DNA from: JANQJA01 sp965267485
GTDB lineage: Bacteria; Pseudomonadota; Gammaproteobacteria; Pseudomonadales; Azotimanducaceae
Length of the DNA: 64,000 nucleotides
Direction of reading: 5' to 3'
Assembly (NCBI GenBank): GCA_965267485.1
Contig: OZ254080.1
Location: forward strand, 4,092,001-4,156,000
Below are positions 1 through 7,530 of this stretch, in pieces (within the stretch, counting starts at the first letter, position 1; each line of letters opens with the position of its first letter). A model generated the notes under the pieces. It saw only the letters and a list, made by a program, of their open reading frames with translations, had not been told where the DNA came from and searched no databases. Made by a program: the position numbers and the translations under genes.

Positions 1-605
1 TCAACCAGTTGCATCGCGGTCTCGCTGCCGAAGCCGTGGTACGCCTCGTCGATCACCAGCAGGCACTGTCGGGCGCGGGTCTGTTCGGCAAGCTCGCGCA
101 GCTGGTCAATGGTCAGCGTCCCCTCGATCGGCTGGTTGGGATTTGGCACAAACACCATCGATGGGCCTTGCTCGAGGCTCTGGTACAGGGCGCAAAAGTC
201 GAGCGTCAGGTCCTCACGATAGGGGACGGGGTCGAGCGTGACCTCAAACAGGTTCGCGTATACCTGATACATCGCATAGGTCGGCGCGAGCACCGCCACG
301 CGATCTCCCGGCGCCGACACCAATTCAAAGAGGGTCTTGATCGCGCCGTCGATACCTGCGGTCAGCATGATTTGCGCTTCCGCCACACCCAGGTGCTGCG
401 ACAGCTTCTGGTAGACCGGTGCACTGTCCGGATACATCGCCAGAAAGGCACCGGGCTTCGAGGCGAAGATTCGCGGCAGGAGATCTTCCGGCCAGTCGGC
501 AACGCGCTCGTTCCGATCCATTCGAAGACCGCTCACAAGATCCCGGTTCTCGGGAATGCGAACGCGATCAATCTGTCGCAGGTGATTGTTTCTGGTCAGG
601 AACAT
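1..605 (-). CDS. Class I/II PLP aminotransferase, HisC-like (3' end outside window)
   Basis: Translating the minus strand from the ATG at 605 gives an open fold-type I aminotransferase of about 201 residues that runs off the window edge. Visible family marks are the PNPNQPIEG stretch and the VIDEAYHGF motif typical of histidinol-phosphate aminotransferases and relatives. The PLP-binding lysine and substrate-binding arginine lie beyond the edge and cannot be checked. The start overlaps the end of the CMP-sugar synthetase gene by 10 bp, so the two are probably co-transcribed and translationally coupled. That context favours amino-group transfer to a keto-sugar or keto-acid for a surface polymer rather than histidine synthesis; this is inference. 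The long plus-strand frame over the same DNA is a shadow. Confidence 0.8.
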   Translation of the reverse strand, partial: MFLTRNNHLRQIDRVRIPENRDLVSGLRMDRNERVADWPEDLLPRIFASKPGAFLAMYPDSAPVYQKLSQHLGVAEAQIMLTAGIDGAIKTLFELVSAPGDRVAVLAPTYAMYQVYANLFEVTLDPVPYREDLTLDFCALYQSLEQGPSMVFVPNPNQPIEGTLTIDQLRELAEQTRARQCLLVIDEAYHGFGSETAMQLV

Positions 606-1360
606 GCCATGGTCTCCCGGATGGACAGGTCTGCGGTGGCGTCCAGCAGCGCGGCTTCGACCCGCGCGACGTCTTCCGGCACGTCAACCGCGAGCGAGGC
701 GCCGCTGGTTTCAGTCATCAACACCGGGATGCCGAGGTCCAGAAACCTCAGAATCTCGATATCCTCGATCGCCTCGAGGCGTGACTTGCGGCCGAGCGAA
801 CCGAACGCACGCAGCTGCTCGAGGTTGAATCCGTAGATGCAGACCTGTTTGTGAAAGGTATGAGTGGGCGTCGTTTTGCATCCCGGTATCGGCGACCGGG
901 ACATGTAGACGAGTTGACCTTGATCGCCAACGGCGACCTTGGGAATGTTCGGGCTCGCGGGGTCTTCCGCGCTGCCCAGCGCGCAGTAGCCGTTGATCAC
1001 GCTCGCCGGATGCAATCGCTTTGCCTCGACGACGCGCAGGATGTCACGCGGGTCGAGCATCGGCTCATCGCCCTGGATATTCACATAGGTATCAGCGTCG
1101 ATCTGCTCCGCGGCCTGCCAGGTTCTGTCAGTTCCCGTCAGCGCCGTTCCCGTCATGACGCACTGATAACCGCGCGCGCAGACCTCGGCCCGGATTCGCT
1201 CGTCATCGGTTGCGACGTAGACATTCTCCTGCCCGAGCGCTTCTGCTGCGATCGACGAGACGCGATCAATCATCGTTCTGCCGAGAATCCGGACCAGCGG
1301 TTTGCCCGGGAATCGTGACGATTCGTATCGAGCGGGGATGATGCCGACAACGCGGTTCAT
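596..1360 (-). CDS. CMP-sugar synthetase, KdsB-like cytidylyltransferase
   Basis: The 254-residue product has the length and signature of the 3-deoxy-manno-octulosonate cytidylyltransferase family: IIPARYESSRFPGKPL at residues 6-21, ATDDERI near 52, and NIQGDEPML near 95. The family transfers CMP from CTP to an acidic keto-sugar in the cytosol before its transfer to lipopolysaccharide or capsule. The ATG overlaps the stop of the upstream aldolase gene (ATGA), and the downstream aminotransferase overlaps its 3' end, so the three form a tight operon. Because it sits with an aldolase and an aminotransferase and not with LPS core genes, the substrate may be a Kdo-like or other unusual acid and not Kdo itself. 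No gene symbol is assigned for that reason. Confidence 0.85.
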   Translation of the reverse strand: MNRVVGIIPARYESSRFPGKPLVRILGRTMIDRVSSIAAEALGQENVYVATDDERIRAEVCARGYQCVMTGTALTGTDRTWQAAEQIDADTYVNIQGDEPMLDPRDILRVVEAKRLHPASVINGYCALGSAEDPASPNIPKVAVGDQGQLVYMSRSPIPGCKTTPTHTFHKQVCIYGFNLEQLRAFGSLGRKSRLEAIEDIEILRFLDLGIPVLMTETSGASLAVDVPEDVARVEAALLDATADLSIRETMACS

Positions 1361-3015
1361 TTCAGGTACCCGTAGATCGAGCGTGCTTTCAGTTCGTAGG
1401 TCGTGGGCGTCAGCGAGACGACCTCACAATTCACTCTCGAGGTGAGGAGCGGCCAGAAGGCGTCCATGTTGGCCTGGCTGCCTGGCTCATTCGCCTCATC
1501 CGTAAACCCGTCGAACCCGGCGAGGAAGATGCGGGTCGGTGATGCCAGCGCGGCCACACCAAGTGCGAACATGCCGACATCGTAGTCGGGCAGGGTCAAC
1601 AGCGATCTTTGCACCTCGAACGTATCGTGCGCGATGCGATACGGCATGTGCTGCAGCAAGCGGCGCTGGCAGCCAAACACGCGGGGCACACTGGCCACAC
1701 CGGTAACGAGTCGGTGCGCTGTGCCGCCTGCCCGGAGCAATCGTTCGAGCCGCACCCAGTTCAATACCGCCGGCAGGTAGTGCTCTGCCCGATCTGCCAG
1801 CAGGCTGTCCGCCGGGTTGCATTCAATCACCAGCGGCTGCTGCTCCGCGATGAACTGCGCAAGCGCCGCCCGGTACGATTCGCTCGATGGCCCACCGCCG
1901 ACGACGAGCACATCATCGGCCGCGGCCATGTCGAAGAGATCGAGTTCGACGGCATCACCCGAAGGCGCGCTCGCGTTGACCGTCCGGTCGATGGCCCGGG
2001 TCAGGCTCGCGCGGTCGAACTTCTTGCGTGCTTCAGGCTGAATGCTGGCGAGTATGTTGGCGACCTGCTCTTTCGAGTACTGATCGGTCGACCGGAGCGT
2101 CTGGCAGTAGACCGGATGGATATTTTCGATCGCACTCATCATGTAGGTGTAATCCCAGCCCCACCCGAACGCTTTCTGCATCGGCTGCAGCCATCTCTCG
2201 ATGACCGGCAACAGTTCTGCCGGATGAAAATCATCGGAGGCGCGCTGCATGGCCAGAAGGAACTGCTCGGTTCGAAGGTTGCCGGCTCCGCGGCCCATGC
2301 CGGTGACCGTCGCATCGATGAACTCGACGCGATGCCTGACCGCCTGGAGCGCATTGGAGAACGCAAGCCCCTGGTTGTCGTGGGCATGCAGGCCGATTGC
2401 ACCGCTGAAGTAGCCGCGAATCAGATTCGCATAGTGCACGATGTCACTGGCTTCGAGGCTGCCGAACGAATCAGCGAAATAGAAGACATCGACGACGTCG
2501 TCATCAACCCGGGCGAGCGCCTGTTTGATCTGCTCGTCTGTGAGCAGCGAGATACCCATCAGGTTGAGCGCCACGCGGTATCCCATCCTGTGCAGGATCT
2601 TCGCCTGCACGAGCGCTGAGTCGAAGGTATCGAAGTGCGTCGCGATACGCGCCCAGGTAAACAGCGATTCACTGGCGGGGTAGATGCAGCGTTCGATGAG
2701 CACCTTGCTCGTCCGGCCACCATCCACGAACTCGTTCGCGTTGATCATGAACGCGTACTCGGACCTTCGGTAATCCTGCAGGAACTCGAGTTGGCTCTCG
2801 CTGCAGAACCGGTACAGCCCGGCACAGTCATCGGTGATGCGATCGATCGGGGTTTTGAAGCCCACCTCGATAATGTCGACACCGGCGGCGTTCAGCGACG
2901 CAACCAGCGACTGGGCCAGCTCGGGTTCGAAGTGCCAGCCGTTGTAGTAGCCACCATCCCGAAGCGTGCAATCGAGAATGGTGGTTCTGGAATCCGCAGA
3001 CATCGTCTGCTTCAT
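1357..3015 (-). CDS. HMGL/DRE-TIM aldolase with C-terminal Rossmann-like domain
   Basis: Residues 13-22 (ILDCTLRDGG) carry the DRE-TIM metallolyase signature, and a later GLHAHDNQG segment supplies the metal-binding HxH, as in 4-hydroxy-2-oxovalerate aldolases and HMG-CoA lyases. From about residue 365 a second region begins with VLVVGGGPSSE, resembling a nucleotide-binding or MptE-like fold; its role is unknown. An upstream in-frame start at 3210 would overlap the divergent STAS-like gene, so a start at 3015 (552 residues) or 3003 next to the conserved domain is preferred. It overlaps the next gene by 4 bp. It probably makes or cleaves a carbon chain feeding the CMP-sugar synthetase and aminotransferase downstream; the actual substrate cannot be read from sequence. 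Confidence 0.75.
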   Translation of the reverse strand: MKQTMSADSRTTILDCTLRDGGYYNGWHFEPELAQSLVASLNAAGVDIIEVGFKTPIDRITDDCAGLYRFCSESQLEFLQDYRRSEYAFMINANEFVDGGRTSKVLIERCIYPASESLFTWARIATHFDTFDSALVQAKILHRMGYRVALNLMGISLLTDEQIKQALARVDDDVVDVFYFADSFGSLEASDIVHYANLIRGYFSGAIGLHAHDNQGLAFSNALQAVRHRVEFIDATVTGMGRGAGNLRTEQFLLAMQRASDDFHPAELLPVIERWLQPMQKAFGWGWDYTYMMSAIENIHPVYCQTLRSTDQYSKEQVANILASIQPEARKKFDRASLTRAIDRTVNASAPSGDAVELDLFDMAAADDVLVVGGGPSSESYRAALAQFIAEQQPLVIECNPADSLLADRAEHYLPAVLNWVRLERLLRAGGTAHRLVTGVASVPRVFGCQRRLLQHMPYRIAHDTFEVQRSLLTLPDYDVGMFALGVAALASPTRIFLAGFDGFTDEANEPGSQANMDAFWPLLTSRVNCEVVSLTPTTYELKARSIYGYLK

Positions 3016-3202
3016 CAGCGGGGTTTCTATCGGCAAAACGTACATGCCGGAGGAAAAAGCAAAGAGCGGGCCAACGCCTGTTTTGCGGGCCCTGGCGACG
3101 GACTGCCAATTTTCCGGGGCACCGGATTGCCGGTATTCCGTCACTCCGGGGCAACAGTTTGCCGTCGTTAATGAAATGCTGGCGTCGGTCGAAACAGAAT
3201 CC

Positions 3203-3592
3203 ATGGCCATCGATTATGAGTTCGACGACGATTCCTCACGCCTTACCATCCGGGTCACGGACCGCTACGACGACCGGGAGATGATGCGTGCACTGGAAGC
3301 CATCGTCGCAGATGAACGTTTCCGGCCGGGCATCGACATCCTCAGCGACCATCTGGAGCTCAAAGTCGCGATGAGCGCCGGTCAGTTCATCAAGTTCGTC
3401 GATTTTTTCACCCGGAAGGAGGACAGGATTGCCGGCAGTCGCTACGCCGTCGTGACCGTCAGGGCACTGGCGATCTCCATGGTCCGCATGATCGCCACCG
3501 TAGCAAGAGCGATACCGGTCGAGGTGCGAACGTTCTCCACCGTCGAGGCCGCTGAACGGTGGCTTGCGTCCGGGCGCCCAACTCGGCCCTGA
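3203..3592 (+). CDS. STAS/SpoIIAA-like small protein
   Basis: A protein of about 129 residues beginning MAIDYEFDDDSSRLTIRV and ending with a segment containing FSTVEAAERWLAS. Alternating strands and helices, with no membrane segment, resemble the SpoIIAA-like/STAS-like families of Proteobacteria, whose members are of uncertain function. The minus-strand product at 6061-6495 has the same ending pattern (FRDIEEALAWL) and seems to be a distant paralogue. An alternative start is ATG 3176; neither start has a strong ribosome site. It diverges from the aldolase and precedes an HDOD protein by 69 bp. The family call rests on pattern recognition only. Confidence 0.6.
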   Translation: MAIDYEFDDDSSRLTIRVTDRYDDREMMRALEAIVADERFRPGIDILSDHLELKVAMSAGQFIKFVDFFTRKEDRIAGSRYAVVTVRALAISMVRMIATVARAIPVEVRTFSTVEAAERWLASGRPTRP

Positions 3593-3661
3593 TCCGTTCA
3601 CCTCGATCAAGATTGTCGTCGTCGCGACGATACAGATAGAAAACCCGAAGCTGAAACATCG

Positions 3662-4600
3662 ATGTGGGCGCGACTTAAATCGCTCGTCTGGGATGCACGC
3701 GAGCCTGTTGCCACGAACGAACAACGCCGGGAGGCGGCACCCCGTGTCGCTGCAGACAAAGCGGCGGATCAGGAGTCATGCGATACGAGAGATCGCTACG
3801 TCGACCTGCTCTTCTCGGTCGATGACAGGTCACCATCATCCGGCAGAGCCGACGAAGAGCGCTGGCTCGAGCGTCTGGACTCCCTCAGTGCCAGCGGAAA
3901 GGTAAGGGAACTCGTCCCAAGACTGTCCGGGACGTTACCCAGACTCCTCGCCGCCCTAAAAGACAACTCGGACGTGAGCCGCGTGGCCGAACAGGTCGCT
4001 GTGGACCCTCATCTGCTGTCCGGCGTGCTCCGTATCGTGAACAGCCCTGCGCACCGTATCCAGAGGGAACCCATCGACTGTGTGGAGCGGGCGCTGGTTG
4101 TTCTGGGCGAGCGCCGGCTACGGGAGGTTATTGCGGCAGCCACATTCCGACCCATACTCCGCGCCGACACACTGGATGTCGTTAACCCCGAAGTGGCAAG
4201 CCTGATCTGGGATGATGCCATCGACTGCGCGGGACGTTGCCGCGAACTCGCATCATCAAGGGGGTACCAGCAGGATGTGTTCGGCTTGTATCTCGCCGGC
4301 ATGATGCAGGGTGTCGGGCTGACTGCCGTGCTTAGGCTGCTGTCGAGGCATCCCCTGGAGGCGCATGTCAGCAGCGCGTTCTCACGCCATGTGACCCGGC
4401 AGTACCCGGCACTGACCGCCGCCATCATTGACGACTGGGATCTGCCGGTGGTCACGCAGGAAGCCCTCAAGTACCTCAACTCACGCGAGACTGAAAGCGA
4501 TGACCGCTATGCGCTCGTCGATGAGGCAATCTGCCAGACGCTTGCGGCCGTCGCCGCGCGACACGAACCCCCTTGCGGCAGGAATGAAGCCGCCGCGTGA
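3662..4600 (+). CDS. HDOD-domain signalling protein
   Basis: The central 200 residues match the HDOD domain (an HD-like fold lacking hydrolase residues): LVPRLSGTLPRLLAAL, then VAVDPHLLSGVLRIVNSP with the characteristic LLxxVLRxxNSP helix, then ALVVLGERRLREVI. HDOD proteins act in c-di-GMP and stress signalling as regulatory platforms and not as enzymes. The first 75 residues are polar and unmatched. There is no receiver domain here, unlike the HDOD protein at 39132-40310. The selenoprotein candidate starts 20 bp downstream, so co-transcription is possible, although a TATACT hexamer at 4606-4611 could give that gene its own start. Confidence 0.8.
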   Translation: MWARLKSLVWDAREPVATNEQRREAAPRVAADKAADQESCDTRDRYVDLLFSVDDRSPSSGRADEERWLERLDSLSASGKVRELVPRLSGTLPRLLAALKDNSDVSRVAEQVAVDPHLLSGVLRIVNSPAHRIQREPIDCVERALVVLGERRLREVIAAATFRPILRADTLDVVNPEVASLIWDDAIDCAGRCRELASSRGYQQDVFGLYLAGMMQGVGLTAVLRLLSRHPLEAHVSSAFSRHVTRQYPALTAAIIDDWDLPVVTQEALKYLNSRETESDDRYALVDEAICQTLAAVAARHEPPCGRNEAAA

Positions 4601-4619
4601 GTGTGTATACTCGACCACT

Positions 4620-5717
4620 ATGATTATTGATTCGCTCGAGATACCCGTCAGCACGTTCGAGGCCGAAACCGGCTGGACGCTGAAACCCGAAGGAGCCTGC
4701 AAGGGTGAAGTCTGTATCCCGCTGAGGGATGTGCCGCAGGATCGCGTAAACCTCGAAGCGATCGCCAACGAGATGCATCTGCCGCTCGTCGCCGAGCCCG
4801 AGGCATCACTCTGGGCCCTCGGCCCGGAGTCGATCAGCGGCCACGCGCTGACGACCGCAGCAGCGCAGGATTTCGAGTTGCCCGACCTGGACGGCAATGC
4901 CGTCAGGCTTTCTGACTTCAAGGGCAAGAAGATCATCGTCTACGCCTGGGCGCCCTACTGAGGATGCTCGAACCACTTGCCCGTGTGGCGAGTACTTCGA
5001 GATCACTATGCCGGGCGCGGCGTCGAGCTGATCACGGTCGGGCTCGACGCGCTCGGCGCTGAAGGCTGCCGCGCCTCGATCGAGGCTGCAGCGCCGACGC
5101 ACCCTGCACTGATTGATCAGCATCACGTACTCGCCAACCTCTACGGTGTGGTCAACATTCCGCAGGCGATCTGGATCGACGAGGCATTCAACATCGTGCG
5201 GCCGGTGCACAGCGCCCCGCCACCACCGTCGGATCAGCCCGCGGCACCGCCACCGCCAATGGACGCCGTGCCGGAACGGATGATCGCGATCATGACCGAG
5301 GCATCGAAGATCGTCGCCGATCCTGCGACTTACCACAGCGCGCTCGCCGATTGGGTGGAGCACGGCGCCGACAGCCGGTTTGCGCTCTCTCCGGACGCCG
5401 TGATCGAACAGTCCACGCCGCGCAGTTTCGACAATGCGCTCGGCCACGCCCACTTCGAACTGGCGTGCGAGCTGGAAGCGCGTGGTCGCCACGAGCTCGC
5501 GGTGAAGCACTACCGAAAGTCACATGAACTCGTGCCCGACAGCTGGACGTTCCGCCGGCAGGCATGGTCGCTGGAAACCGTGGGGGACGGGCCATTTGCG
5601 AGATTCTGGCAGGGACCGAAACCGGATGACCCCGATGCCTGGCCCTATGAGGGCGACTGGCTCTCGGATATACGCGCCGAGGGTCCCGAAAACTACTACA
5701 AACCATTCGAGGACTGA
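4620..5717 (+). CDS. Thioredoxin-fold (AhpC/TSA, ResA-like) redox protein, candidate selenoprotein with Sec114 at TGA 4959-4961
   Basis: One reading frame of 365 codons is interrupted only by TGA at 4959-4961. Before it lie the redoxin strands FELPDLDGNAVRLSDFKG and IIVYAWAPY; directly after it, in the same frame, lie GCSNHLPVWR, a strand VELITVGLDA, and the cis-proline segment VVNIPQAIWID (Pro181). The TGA therefore occupies the first redox position of a CGC-type active site: AWAPY-U-GC, with Cys116 as resolving residue. Neither half is a whole fold. Residues 1-75 form an extra N-terminal region with CKGEVC; residues about 265-310 look like a TPR pair (AHFELACELEARGRHELAVKHY). A SECIS-like hairpin starts 3 nt after the TGA. 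Reading TGA as selenocysteine is the simplest explanation; a nonsense mutation is the alternative. ATG at 4620 sits 9 bp after TATACT, so the mRNA may be almost leaderless. Confidence 0.8.
4965..4994 (+). promoter_or_regulatory. SECIS-like stem-loop just after the in-frame TGA
   Basis: By hand folding, 4965-4970 (TGCTCG) pairs with 4989-4994 (CGAGTA, one G-U), then a two-base AA bulge (4971-4972), then CCAC 4973-4976 pairs with GTGG 4985-4988, leaving an 8-base loop TTGCCCGT. The apical loop lies 15 nt after the TGA, at the short end of the known bacterial SECIS range, and contains a G near its 5' side. Bacterial SECIS elements lie inside the coding region immediately downstream of UGA, as here. 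No energy calculation was possible. Confidence 0.5.
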
Positions 5718-5720
5718 ACG

Positions 5721-6068
5721 ATGACGGCGAAGCACAAGGCGGATTGGTTCTACTTCCGCACAGGCTGTACGGGCTGCGCCAAAGCTGCCGGCTTCCTGAA
5801 AGAGGGCGAAATCGAAATCGTGGAGCAGGTGCCGGCCAGCCGGAAACTGCAGGTGGAAGACGCAAAGGCGCTGCTCGCAGACGCCTCACTGCTGATCGCC
5901 GCAAAAGGTCGGAAGGTGAACGAGTTCGACCTCTCGGCCGGCGCAACGGAGGATGCGGTCACCGCCATGCTGGGCCCGACGGGTAACCTGAGGGCACCCA
6001 CGGTGAAAGTCGGCACGACGCTGCTGGTCGGCTTCGATGAATCATCGTATCAACGGGTGTTCAGCTAG
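5721..6068 (+). CDS. Small ArsC/glutaredoxin-like thiol protein
   Basis: A 115-residue product with a CxxC pair at Cys16-Cys19 (RTGCTGCAKA) right after the first strand and a later LRAPTVKVG segment with the conserved proline of the ArsC/Spx/glutaredoxin branch of the thioredoxin fold. It begins 3 bp after the stop of the candidate selenoprotein, so the pair is almost certainly one operon and may form a redox relay. Both cysteines are encoded by ordinary TGT/TGC codons, so it is not itself a selenoprotein. Its last bases overlap the 3' end of the convergent STAS-like gene by 8 bp. The substrate is unknown; arsenate reduction should not be assumed. Confidence 0.75.
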   Translation: MTAKHKADWFYFRTGCTGCAKAAGFLKEGEIEIVEQVPASRKLQVEDAKALLADASLLIAAKGRKVNEFDLSAGATEDAVTAMLGPTGNLRAPTVKVGTTLLVGFDESSYQRVFS

Positions 6069-6495
6069 AGCTATCCATCCGACGCAGCGCAGCTTCTGCC
6101 TCTGCAGCCTGCGTGGCATCAACACCGAGCCAGGCCAACGCCTCCTCGATGTCACGAAAGATCTCCTGTTCTTCGTAGTATACGCCGGCACTGCCCGCAT
6201 ACATCCGCGCAAGACCATAGGTAAAGTCGTCGGCCACCAGATAGGCGCCTCGTCGCTTCTTCGTCGAGCGGCGCGACCCGATCACCTGAGAAAGACCACG
6301 GCCTTCTGCGTACGAAAGGTCAATCCGCGCGGACCGCACGTCAAACAGCGTGACGCCGTCCAGACGATGATCTGATACCGGGGGCGCCATGACAGCGATA
6401 TCCCGGGCCTGCAAATTGCCCCGAAAGCGTACGAGCTGAAAGACCTGATCGCGCGAGACGCCCCGCTCGATAAATCCTTGCCCATCGCCGTCCAA
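6061..6495 (-). CDS. STAS/SpoIIAA-like small protein (TTG start)
   Basis: A 144-residue soluble protein beginning MDGDGQGFIERGVS. The start codon is read as TTG at 6495 because an AGGGGA ribosome site lies about 8 bases upstream and no in-frame ATG fits. The C-terminal pattern (FRDIEEALAWLGVD) and overall strand-helix layout resemble the product at 3203-3592, so both probably belong to the same STAS-like family of unknown function. It follows the aldo/keto reductase gene after 12 bp and is likely the last gene of that operon. The 3' end overlaps the convergent ArsC-like gene. Confidence 0.55.
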   Translation of the reverse strand: MDGDGQGFIERGVSRDQVFQLVRFRGNLQARDIAVMAPPVSDHRLDGVTLFDVRSARIDLSYAEGRGLSQVIGSRRSTKKRRGAYLVADDFTYGLARMYAGSAGVYYEEQEIFRDIEEALAWLGVDATQAAEAEAALRRMDSSS

Positions 6496-6507
6496 CGAAA
6501 TGATCCC

Positions 6508-7530
6508 CTACAAATCAGTCTGCCAGGCCCGGTGATTATCGATTCTCGCCTGCCGGCCCTCGGCCTGCCTCGACAGCATATCGTGGGGGAATCCGGGCGA
6601 TATGCTGCTGACGGCATCCAGCCGTTCGAGATGCGCATCCGTCAGCTCGACCGACAGGCACCCGAGGTTGTCCTCGAGCTGGGAAACGGTCCGCGCACCC
6701 ACCAGCGGCACGATGTTGGCGTGGGCGCGTCGCACCCAGGCAATCGCCACCTGCGTGGGCGTGGCGCCGATCTCCTTCGACACCGCGACAACCTCGGCGG
6801 CAATCGCGAGTGAGCGGTCATCGATCTGGCCGCGCATCTGTGCGCGTCCCGCCGCTTCAGCGTTGTCGTTGTACTTGCCAGAGAGGATGCCCGAGCCAAC
6901 GATCCCCCAGGGTGTGACGGCGAGGTCGAGTGCGCGGGACATCGGCAGGAGTTCGCGCTCGACCGTGCGGTCGATGAGCGAATATCGGATCTGCAGGCCG
7001 ACGAACTGGCTCCACCCTCTCAACTCGGCGAGCGTATTGGCACGTGAAACGACCCACGCCGGCGTGTCCGAGATACCGACGTAGAGCACCTTGCCCTGAC
7101 TCACCAGATCATCGAGGCCGCGCATCAGCTCTTCGGTCGGCGTCAGGGGATCCCAGGCATGGGCCCAGTAGAGGTCGATATAGTCTGTTCGAAGGCGTTT
7201 CAGCGATGCGTGGACGGAGTCCATCATGTTCTTTCGCGAGTTGCCGGACGCGTTGATGTCGCGCCCGCGCATGGCGCCGGTGAACTTGGTCGCCAGCACG
7301 ACGCGGTCCCGGTCGTCGCCCATGAACTCGCCAAGGTATGACTCGCTCGTGCCGCGGTTGTAGACGTTCGCCGTATCGATGAAGTTGCCCCCGGCTTCCC
7401 GGAACTTCTCGTAGACGCGGTAGCTTTCATCCTTGTCGACGCCGATGCCGGTTTCAGTGCCAAACGTCATGGCGCCGAGCCCCAGCTCCGAGACCTTGAC
7501 GCCGCTCTTGCCCAGTAACCTGTACTTCAT
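6508..7530 (-). CDS. Aldo/keto reductase
   Basis: A 340-residue TIM-barrel oxidoreductase of the AKR superfamily, which reduces carbonyls with NADPH in the cytosol. The full catalytic tetrad is visible: Asp52 and Tyr57 (FIDTANVYN), Lys82 (LATKF) and His124 (YWAHAWD). The N terminus MKYRLLGKSGVKVSELGLG and the SLKRLRTDYIDLYW segment are typical of the AKR families related to YajO/Tas. Its ATG overlaps the stop of the acyl-CoA ligase gene by 4 bp, so the two are translationally coupled. The physiological substrate is unknown; the partner ligase suggests a link to acid or acyl catabolism. Confidence 0.9.
   Translation of the reverse strand: MKYRLLGKSGVKVSELGLGAMTFGTETGIGVDKDESYRVYEKFREAGGNFIDTANVYNRGTSESYLGEFMGDDRDRVVLATKFTGAMRGRDINASGNSRKNMMDSVHASLKRLRTDYIDLYWAHAWDPLTPTEELMRGLDDLVSQGKVLYVGISDTPAWVVSRANTLAELRGWSQFVGLQIRYSLIDRTVERELLPMSRALDLAVTPWGIVGSGILSGKYNDNAEAAGRAQMRGQIDDRSLAIAAEVVAVSKEIGATPTQVAIAWVRRAHANIVPLVGARTVSQLEDNLGCLSVELTDAHLERLDAVSSISPGFPHDMLSRQAEGRQARIDNHRAWQTDL

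Noticed and set aside
9..836. 275-residue plus-strand frame at the window start
   Set aside because: It is opposite a clear aminotransferase and CMP-sugar synthetase with family motifs; its own product has no pattern.
5721..6068. Second selenoprotein
   Set aside because: Both active-site cysteines are ordinary TGT and TGC codons and no TGA interrupts the frame.
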